This document shows positions 8,087 to 14,561 of a DNA stretch of 26,549 nt, piece by piece. The position numbers were made by a program, and so were the translations under genes. The first letter of the stretch is position 1. Every line of letters begins with the position of its first letter. The notes under the pieces were generated by a model. That model was not told the origin of the DNA, ran no database searches, and saw only the letters and a list, made by a program, of their open reading frames with translations. This DNA comes from a virus: positions 1-26,549 of the IMG/VR virus record IMGVR_UViG_3300025127_000225; one strand, 5' to 3'.

Positions 8087-9117
8087 TATCTGTCTCTACC
8101 CAAATATAATCCTGCAAGCGTTGTGCCGATACCTAGAGCTGATTGTAATGGTGTTGGATTAGGTATATTAGTTGTTTGTGTTGCTCCAGGATAACCACCC
8201 ATGATTCCTGTTACTTGACTTGCAAATCTATCCAATTGTTCTTGTGGTTGGAATGCTGCTTGTCTTGCTGCTTCTCTTTCAGCATCTAATCGTGCTTGTG
8301 CTTGTGCTTGGTTGATTGCGCCCAATGAACCTAAACGTCCTATATTAGTTCCTGCTACCTGTCCTGTTTGTAATCCAAGAGATGCTTGTTGACCTCCAAG
8401 TCCTGATAATCCCGATGCCACTCCAAACCTGTTAGCAATGTCTTGCTGTCTTGCTTGTGTTGATCTATCAAATCCTTGTTGCAAGAGATTCGCTTGTAAT
8501 AATGCACGCTCTCTTGCTGCCCCTGTGCCAAACTCAGCGAGTTGCACTCCCGCTCGACCACTGCCGAGCGCACCCAAAGCTGCTTGTTGATCTCGTATTT
8601 GTTGCTCTTGTATTCGCTTGTTACGATCAAACTCTCCTAGTGTAGCATCAATAACTTGTTGCTGAAATGGAGACATAAATTGTTGAGTCTGTGCCGCTGT
8701 TGGTGCACCTAAAGGTATCGCACCTAATCCTGTAGCAGCTGCTCCTATTTGTGTTTGGGCTTGTGTTAAAAATGGTTGAAATCCTGCTATACCTGTAGCA
8801 CCTGCTTGTGTTTGTGCTAGTTGCTGTGCTTGTCTTTGTAATGGATCTTGTGCTGCTACTTCTGGTGCTAGTGCTCCAAGTGCAGTTTGACGATCCTCAA
8901 ACATTTGAGCAGCGTCTTGTCTTCTTTTAAATAAATCTTGTCTTAATTGAAATTGTTGTGCTGTTTCACCAGTTCTTTGTGTAGGTGCAGCTCCTAGTCC
9001 TGCAACCGTTTGAGCTACTAGAGGTATACCTTGTTGTGCTATTACCTGTTTACCTAACTCTGTTCCTAATTGTTCTACAAATGGTGCTGGTCTTGTTATC
9101 TGCGTTTGTGTACTCAT
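8086..9117 (-). CDS. Gln/Ala-rich internal virion/ejection protein (T7 gp14-like role)
   Basis: A 343-aa protein very rich in Gln and Ala, with long predicted helices (about 50-130 and 145-225). The central block MSPFQQQVIDATLGEFDRN (148-166), then DQQAALGALGSGRAG and QLAEFGTGAARERALL, is a sequence type I recognise in podovirus internal virion/ejection proteins. A short C-terminal apolar stretch (LQSALGIGTTLAGLYLG) could contact membrane. By family resemblance and position it would sit in the virion core and be expelled to help DNA cross the envelope. Both ends overlap their neighbours as TAATG. Homology to T7 gp14 itself is not claimed; the role is inferred. Confidence 0.78.
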   Translation of the reverse strand: MSTQTQITRPAPFVEQLGTELGKQVIAQQGIPLVAQTVAGLGAAPTQRTGETAQQFQLRQDLFKRRQDAAQMFEDRQTALGALAPEVAAQDPLQRQAQQLAQTQAGATGIAGFQPFLTQAQTQIGAAATGLGAIPLGAPTAAQTQQFMSPFQQQVIDATLGEFDRNKRIQEQQIRDQQAALGALGSGRAGVQLAEFGTGAARERALLQANLLQQGFDRSTQARQQDIANRFGVASGLSGLGGQQASLGLQTGQVAGTNIGRLGSLGAINQAQAQARLDAEREAARQAAFQPQEQLDRFASQVTGIMGGYPGATQTTNIPNPTPLQSALGIGTTLAGLYLGRDR

Positions 9118-10985
9118 TACAATACTTCCTCTAATCTCTGTGCTGTTTGAAACATGTTTCTAGCGCCCTCTAAACCTTGTGATTCTTCGGATACGTCGCC
9201 TCCATCTTCGAGGTTCTTCATCATGTTATACATAACTTCTGCGCCTTTGTCCACATCGCCGTCACCTGCATTTCTAACTGCATCAGCTGTAAATACAAAC
9301 TCATTCTTAGATAGTCTAGCTGGCACATCGTCAGCCTTCTCCATTCTACCTATCGGCACAAAACCACCGTTATCTCTTAAATCCATCTCCTTACCACCCA
9401 TGTCTAGTAACGGCATTGTCTTCTTGGCTACTGGTTCTACATCTCCACCTTTTTGAAATCCTTTTTTATACAATTGTTCAAATTGTTTAAACTTACCTTC
9501 ATACGATTTATTATTTTTTGCTTCTTGTGGGTCTACACCATACATCATTTTAAAACCTTTATATAAAGGACTTTTAGCCAATTTTTTCATGTCTTCTTCA
9601 CTCATCATGGCCCCTGCTTCCATAGTTCCATCAGCATATCCCATTCTACCACCATCAGCTGCTGTTCTTCTAAAACCAGTTCCTAAAGTTGCTCGATATG
9701 GGTTTGCTAAAAGACCTGCTATATCTAATCTAGGTCCTAACGATGCTTCATCTATTGGTTCATCTTCCTCTTCTTCTTGAAACAATAATGGAGCTAGTGT
9801 TAAAGCGCCTCCAAGAGCTAGCTTACCACCACCTGTTAGACCACCTGAAAATTTACCACCTTCAAATAAAAATGGCATAGCCTTTTTTTTTAAAAAAGTA
9901 CCAAGACCACCACTAGTAAGTGCTTGACCACCAAAATATAACAATGCAGCTTTACCTATTGGTGATTTTACAATTTTCTTTACAGCTCTTGTGGCTTTCT
10001 TCACAAGTTTACCAAGACCATACATTTGTCTACTTGTTTCAAGGTCCATGATCCCACCTACAGGTGCATCTTCTGGCATACCACCATCAGCTAATAATCT
10101 AAAAAATACTGGATCAATAGCTGGGGTTTCTTCAGTGGGTGTTGTTGCTTGGTTTGGGTTAACAGCTTGAGCTAATAATAATTGATTTTCATCATCATCG
10201 TCTTCTTCTCTATCACGCATCCTTTCATTACCAGCAGCATCTATATTACCCGCTAATCTCTCAGCCATGTATTCTTTATAACCTTCTGCTGATACACCAT
10301 ATTTTGCTCTTGCTTTAGCCGTTCTTGGATCATTTCTATAAAAATCTATGTTTTTTCTTAAACCAATATTTCTTAAACCAGTTATCGCATTTAAACCCAT
10401 TCCTAAAAATCCAGGTATATTACTATCTCCAACTCCCCTCATAAATAAACGTTGCAAAGAATCTGCACTGCCATAATCCGCAATGTTTTTTCTTTCTTTT
10501 ATATCTCTTCCTAAAAGTTCACTAAGATCTTTAGCTTGTTTTCTTTCAGCTATTTGTAACGCTGCTTTTTGATTTTTTATTCTATCTTCAAAAGCTTTTT
10601 GTGATTTTCTATCTGTTCCAAATTCTCCTGCACCTCTACCAGAAAAACCTGCTCCTTCTTTAGCTCCACCACCAGCCTCTGTATCTGCACCACCCGCTCC
10701 AGCTCCACCTATATCACCAAAACTATCCAATGACATAACACCTGCAGGACCTTCGTTAGGTCCATCTTTTAATGATCCGTGTATGTCTTCTTTTAATAAT
10801 AACTTTTTCTCTGCTTCTGTAATGTATGCTAATTCTGTAGGTGGTTTATCAGGACCTGATTGCCATTTTCTAGGTACAACAACTTGTGGTTGATCACCAA
10901 GATAGTTTTCCACACCACCTTGTACAACAGGTTCGCCACCCTTTTTTAACATCTGTCTGAATTGTTGTGCTCTAGTTATTGCCAT
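9117..10985 (-). CDS. Large Gly-rich virion protein with basic amphipathic segment and conserved C-terminal motif
   Basis: A 622-aa protein made of distinct pieces. The N terminus has KKGGEPVVQGG (14-24) and a glycine-rich linker (90-120), followed by a helical basic region (125-245) and an acidic run EEDDDDE (260-266). Residues 326-350 form a strongly basic, probably amphipathic segment (GKLVKKATRAVKKIVKSPIG). Next are Gly/Leu-rich apolar stretches (355-402), EEEEDE, then DGGRMGYADG (444-453) and QKGGDVEP (511-518). The C-terminal block VPARLSKNEFVFTADAV (554-570), then GAEVMYNMM and SQGLEGARNMFQTAQRL, recurs in marine phage virion proteins. A structural or DNA-delivery role is inferred from neighbours. 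ATG 985 is used because the nearby ATG at 10993 is in another frame and soon stops. Confidence 0.78.
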   Translation of the reverse strand: MAITRAQQFRQMLKKGGEPVVQGGVENYLGDQPQVVVPRKWQSGPDKPPTELAYITEAEKKLLLKEDIHGSLKDGPNEGPAGVMSLDSFGDIGGAGAGGADTEAGGGAKEGAGFSGRGAGEFGTDRKSQKAFEDRIKNQKAALQIAERKQAKDLSELLGRDIKERKNIADYGSADSLQRLFMRGVGDSNIPGFLGMGLNAITGLRNIGLRKNIDFYRNDPRTAKARAKYGVSAEGYKEYMAERLAGNIDAAGNERMRDREEDDDDENQLLLAQAVNPNQATTPTEETPAIDPVFFRLLADGGMPEDAPVGGIMDLETSRQMYGLGKLVKKATRAVKKIVKSPIGKAALLYFGGQALTSGGLGTFLKKKAMPFLFEGGKFSGGLTGGGKLALGGALTLAPLLFQEEEEDEPIDEASLGPRLDIAGLLANPYRATLGTGFRRTAADGGRMGYADGTMEAGAMMSEEDMKKLAKSPLYKGFKMMYGVDPQEAKNNKSYEGKFKQFEQLYKKGFQKGGDVEPVAKKTMPLLDMGGKEMDLRDNGGFVPIGRMEKADDVPARLSKNEFVFTADAVRNAGDGDVDKGAEVMYNMMKNLEDGGDVSEESQGLEGARNMFQTAQRLEEVL

Positions 10986-10994
10986 CGTACCATT

Positions 10995-11165
10995 CTATTT
11001 TGTTTCACCGAATAAATCAAGACTCGGCATTATTACTCTTACGTCTCTTCTTATGTCAGACTCAGGTATACCCTTAGCCTTCCACTCTTCATCGTTCTTA
11101 TATTTTTCACCTGTTTTAAGGTTAGATATCTCTTCTATTACTTTTTTTGGTTTTAGTATTTGCAT
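10995..11165 (-). CDS. Small conserved phage protein, 56 aa
   Basis: Translated by hand. The ATG at 11165-11163 has a strong ribosome site (GGAGGG, about 8 nt upstream) and the frame ends at TAG 10997-10995. The protein is soluble and charged, with KTGEKYKNDEEWKAKGIP in the middle and RDVRVIMPSLDLFGETK at the end. It fills what would otherwise be a 182-bp gap in an operon without other gaps. I recognise this kind of short protein from related phages but know no role. Confidence 0.72.
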   Translation of the reverse strand: MQILKPKKVIEEISNLKTGEKYKNDEEWKAKGIPESDIRRDVRVIMPSLDLFGETK

Positions 11166-11167
11166 TA

Positions 11168-11515
11168 TTATGACCCTCCAAGAACTGTTCTAGGTTGTAC
11201 TTCTAATATTGATGCTATAACGTGCAGCTCATTTGCATCAGCAGCCTGCACTTTAAGAACCTCACTCTCTTCCATAATTAAAGGTTGATTTAAAAGTTCT
11301 GTAGATGCCTTAGATCCTATGGCCTTATCTTTAAATAAATTAAATATAGCACCACTAGAGTTTACTAAAGTTATTGTAATGGTGCTTCCTGACCCTGCAT
11401 CTTCAGTTACCAATAATGATTTAACAACAGTTGTGGTTGCAGTTGGAACTGTATACAAAGTTGTAAGATCAGTTGTGGTTAAATCTACCTTTTTATTTTT
11501 GAAACTATTAGCCAT
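11168..11515 (-). CDS. Small beta-rich virion protein, paralogous to the 130-aa protein at 20054-20446
   Basis: A 115-aa Thr/Val/Ser-rich protein with alternating hydrophobic residues and no cysteine, consistent with a beta-sandwich. The order TTLYTVPT, TITITLVN, LLNQPLIMEESEVLKV, then a C-terminal strand matches the 130-aa protein upstream (TTLMTVST, VTVSITKS, LLDTPIYLMEADVLKG). The two are probably distant duplicates. Proteins of this type are expected to be tail, decoration or fibre-attachment components, but the function is inferred. Its start overlaps the preceding stop (TAATG) and its stop is followed two bases later by the ATG of the 56-aa gene. Confidence 0.75.
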   Translation of the reverse strand: MANSFKNKKVDLTTTDLTTLYTVPTATTTVVKSLLVTEDAGSGSTITITLVNSSGAIFNLFKDKAIGSKASTELLNQPLIMEESEVLKVQAADANELHVIASILEVQPRTVLGGS

Positions 11516-11679
11516 TAATTTATAAAGAAGTTAAATGCTTCTATCTCCTCTTTTAGTTCTTCTTGAAAAGTAGTGTTTAGTTTTTCTATGATAGCATCTA
11601 TGTCTCTGACTTGTGCTTCTGCCGTTCCTAAGTCATACTGTTCACTAGGTCTTGTTAATACTTGTACTATCTTTGCCAT
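11515..11679 (-). CDS. Small conserved phage protein, 54 aa
   Basis: Translated by hand. ATG 11679-11677 overlaps the stop of the 727-aa gene (TAATG) and the frame ends at TAA 11517-11515, overlapping the next ATG. The protein starts MAKIVQVLTRPSEQYDLG, has a charged central helix and ends EAFNFFIN. I recognise similar short proteins just downstream of stabilisation/hub genes in marine podoviruses, without a known function. The tight overlap on both sides supports it as a real gene and suggests fixed stoichiometry with its neighbours. Confidence 0.75.
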   Translation of the reverse strand: MAKIVQVLTRPSEQYDLGTAEAQVRDIDAIIEKLNTTFQEELKEEIEAFNFFIN

Positions 11680-13862
11680 TATCTTCTTCCGTCTGGTTGT
11701 ATATCTAATCTAAAAGTTCCTAACCTCCAACTTTGATTAGTCGATATGTTTTCTATTTTTAATGATACTGCTCTACCTCTCGCGCGAGTATCTACCTTTT
11801 GTGTGCTAGATGTTATATCAAACGGTCCAAGTGATGAGCTTGCTCTTGTATCATTTGGAAAGTTTCTTAAATTTAATGTAACTCTTGTTGCGCCTGTTTG
11901 TGAAATAAAGTCAGGTATAAATCTTCTAACTTTCATTATAAACTCACCATCTCCTCTAAGATCTGCTGCACCTGTAGTTTGACCTGTAACACTTCTTCTT
12001 TGACTTATATCAAAATCTCCAGAAGATATGTTTGCAAGTATTGCAGTTGTAGCTCCACCTCTAACTTGATCTGTCCCTGTTTCGTGTTGATAGTATGTTG
12101 TTCTACCTTCAGTGTTGCCCACAACATCAAAAGATGTATCGTTAGCTGCATCATATTCTGTTGCATGCGGTGAACCAAAAACAGCAGAGTCTTGCCACAT
12201 TGTTCTTGCTAGTGTTCCTACTGTCCACACTGGCCTTTGTGGTGAAGAATCAAAATAGTTATATGCAACCATTCTGTTTACAACAGATGATGAGGAAGTT
12301 GGATAAAACCACATGACTTCACCAAAAAGATTGTTTAATCCAGCAGATACCATTTGGTTACCAGATTCTAAATTTATATCATTATATACATGATCCTCTA
12401 CCAAACAAGGTAGTGATTCTAATTTACCAGCGTATCTAAAAAAACCATTCTCTGACATCCAATACGCAGAACCATCTACTTCCACACATGCATTCTGTCC
12501 AACAAGTCCACAGTTAGTGCCTACTTGTGAGAACGCAAATGTAAACGGAGATCCAACAAATCTTTGTGTAAACAAAGCTGTATCAGTCCAAACATACAAA
12601 GCATCTCTACCACGAATAGCTCCTCTGATCTGTGATCCGTCGGCCAGTCTTTGTGTACCAGCTGTATTAGTTGCTGTTGGTGTGTATGTATTAATATCTT
12701 CTTGATCAGAAAATCTAATAAACATATCGTCTTGAGTTCCCGCATCGCCTATTGTCGTTTCTGTTCCATAAAATACTAAGTGTCTATCAGGTGTTGATAC
12801 AACCATGTGTCTTGATGCAGTTGGCGCACCAGTTATAATTGTTGCTCTTGTGTCTGTAGCATTTGACAAACTAGAATCCCAAGAAAACACTGCACTATCA
12901 TGTATTAAACAAATAGCCTTGTCACCAAAATTATCTAATGACCACATGCCTGGCTCTAATACTAAGTCACCAGATGCAGCTTCACCCCAACCAATAAAAG
13001 TTGTTGTACTAGTAATTGTTGCACCTGCACTATGAGCTGCTTTTGTAGTACCACCTACTTCTCTAGTAACACCTGTAAGTTCTCCTGTTGCTGCAATACC
13101 TGTATAAGATATTTCTTCACTATCTATTTGTAAAAAGTTTGTTCCTGCAGTTGGAAACTGTGAGGCATCCACTAATATAATACCTGTTGTTGCAGTGTCT
13201 GTAATACCATTTTGTAGTGTAGTTGTTGGGTTACCAGCAACTGTACCACCCCAAGATCCTAATGACCAACCAAAACCTTTTGCCTGCACAGCTGGTCCCA
13301 CAGGATAATAGTGTTGTACTCTTATACCACCTGATGTTGTGGCACCAGACCCTGACTCATTTGATGGCATTGTAATAGTTAATGTTGTGCTCGTAGGCAC
13401 AGTTGTAACCATAAATTTTTTATCTTTAAAATCTGCCTCTACAAAATTTGAATTGGTAATTGATGAAAAATTATCCAATAATATTATGTCTTGTGCAGAT
13501 ATATTGTGTGCACCAGAAAAAGTTATTGTGACTTCAGCTGATCCGTTGGTCGTGGTAAATGCACTCGTGAGTGTGGTTGTCGATTTGATTGGATGTATGT
13601 CGTAATACACACCTCCAGAGAAAGCGTATAAAATTCTATTTGTACCAATAATTGCGTATTTTCTAGCTAAACTATTAACAAAGTGATGTAGACCTCGACC
13701 AGCTCCTGTAAGATTACTATCGCCTAATTGTTTCCAACCACCTATTTTTTCTGGAATACCATAACGAAACCTAACATTATCGCAGTCTGTCCATTGACCC
13801 TCTGCTCCAGTGTCCGTGATCTGTTTGTTAATACCTGGCTGAAAACCTATCTTTTGTAGCAT
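11679..13862 (-). CDS. Phage stabilisation/tail hub protein (P22 gp10-like) with inserted modules
   Basis: A 727-aa tail protein. The N terminus, IGFQPGINKQITDTGAEGQW (5-24) followed by RFRYGIPEKIGGW, is a signature I associate with P22 gp10-like packaged-DNA stabilisation/tail hub proteins of marine phages. Most of the rest (about 290-620) has repeated aromatic beta-strands (IRGRDALYVWT, SAYWMSENGFFRYAG), consistent with a propeller-like body. Two inserts explain the length beyond the roughly 470 residues of P22 gp10. One is an AFTTTNGSA module (99-180), also found in the 164-aa connector protein. The other (about 215-290) contains LQIDSEEISYTGI and GTTKAAHSAGATI. It would close the portal channel and hold DNA in the head. 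An AGGG sequence 8 nt upstream is the likely ribosome site. Confidence 0.78.
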   Translation of the reverse strand: MLQKIGFQPGINKQITDTGAEGQWTDCDNVRFRYGIPEKIGGWKQLGDSNLTGAGRGLHHFVNSLARKYAIIGTNRILYAFSGGVYYDIHPIKSTTTLTSAFTTTNGSAEVTITFSGAHNISAQDIILLDNFSSITNSNFVEADFKDKKFMVTTVPTSTTLTITMPSNESGSGATTSGGIRVQHYYPVGPAVQAKGFGWSLGSWGGTVAGNPTTTLQNGITDTATTGIILVDASQFPTAGTNFLQIDSEEISYTGIAATGELTGVTREVGGTTKAAHSAGATITSTTTFIGWGEAASGDLVLEPGMWSLDNFGDKAICLIHDSAVFSWDSSLSNATDTRATIITGAPTASRHMVVSTPDRHLVFYGTETTIGDAGTQDDMFIRFSDQEDINTYTPTATNTAGTQRLADGSQIRGAIRGRDALYVWTDTALFTQRFVGSPFTFAFSQVGTNCGLVGQNACVEVDGSAYWMSENGFFRYAGKLESLPCLVEDHVYNDINLESGNQMVSAGLNNLFGEVMWFYPTSSSSVVNRMVAYNYFDSSPQRPVWTVGTLARTMWQDSAVFGSPHATEYDAANDTSFDVVGNTEGRTTYYQHETGTDQVRGGATTAILANISSGDFDISQRRSVTGQTTGAADLRGDGEFIMKVRRFIPDFISQTGATRVTLNLRNFPNDTRASSSLGPFDITSSTQKVDTRARGRAVSLKIENISTNQSWRLGTFRLDIQPDGRR

Positions 13863-13882
13863 AAAAAACCCTGTTTTCTAGG

Positions 13883-13910
13883 TTCTATATTAGTTTTTAT
13901 GCAGAATCAA
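13883..13910 (-). promoter_or_regulatory. Candidate late promoter upstream of the stabilisation/hub gene
   Basis: This lies in one of the few gaps of the structural region (13863-13925). On the minus strand it has TTGATT (13910-13905), a 15-bp spacer and TATAGA (13889-13884). The segment AAAACTA-N-TATA-N-AA recurs at 25908-25922, in the other large gap. The 15-bp spacing is short for ordinary sigma70 use, so an altered polymerase or a phage activator is possible. Low confidence. Confidence 0.3.
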
Positions 13911-13925
13911 TATTTTTAAGAACTA

Positions 13926-14516
13926 TTAAAGTTCAGGCCACTCACCCAAAGGTCTAGTGAATACAGGGCTCTCTTCAGTTCCTGTGTTAGTATATGTGTA
14001 CAAAGCTTCCATAGCCGCTGCATCAGCTGCACCATCGATTGCTGTCTCCATTTCATTAGATCTAGTTCTGATAGCTGCTCTGTGAGTAGCTATGTTAGAT
14101 GGTATTGTAGATCCAGCGTCTTCTGCTTTTCTAATTATGTACCAATCACTTGGTGATAATAAACCTTTAGCTTGAGCTTTTACTTCATTTTTAAATAAAG
14201 TTTTTAATCCGTGAATAATTACTTGGTTGCCATCTTCGTCTAAAACATTAGCTCCATTTTCATCAACTGCGTTTTGATCTTCTACGTCTTTACCAGTCGC
14301 TGGTGCATAACTTGCAGTAACAGCATTATTTGCAAAGACCATAGACTCTGCACCATTCCAATAATATCTTGGATTTCTTAAATTAGAATTATCATATATG
14401 ACTTCGTAAACACCTTGTGCCTCTCTTTGAGCAACAGTTGTCTCAGGAGACAAACCGAATACCCCTAAATTAGAGTTTGCTCTTACGATTTGATTATTTT
14501 CTACTTTTGCGTACAT
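13926..14516 (-). CDS. Tail-fibre-assembly-like protein
   Basis: A 196-aa protein with a strong ribosome site (AAGGAG, about 8 nt before ATG). The first 70 residues are beta-rich (MYAKVENNQIVRAN, VYEVIYDNSNLRNPRYYWNG). The C-terminal helical part LLSPSDWYIIRKAEDAG (119-135), then IPSNIATHRAAIRTRSNEME, resembles the 'L..TDW..iR..e....P.....R..iR' pattern at the C termini of tail fibre assembly/chaperone proteins. Placement directly after the adhesin genes fits a folding or attachment helper for those adhesins. Alternatively it could itself be a minor fibre component. The function is inferred from pattern and context. Confidence 0.65.
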   Translation of the reverse strand: MYAKVENNQIVRANSNLGVFGLSPETTVAQREAQGVYEVIYDNSNLRNPRYYWNGAESMVFANNAVTASYAPATGKDVEDQNAVDENGANVLDEDGNQVIIHGLKTLFKNEVKAQAKGLLSPSDWYIIRKAEDAGSTIPSNIATHRAAIRTRSNEMETAIDGAADAAAMEALYTYTNTGTEESPVFTRPLGEWPEL

Positions 14517-14561
14517 ATCAGTCTCCTTCTATTATATTTTTAATTTTTTGTCCATAGCTAT

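Noticed and set aside
8355-8630. 91-codon minus-strand frame inside the Gln/Ala-rich ejection protein
   Set aside because: It is a shifted reading of repetitive Gln/Ala codons. The real frame contains a recognisable conserved block and overlaps its neighbours by TAATG at both ends.
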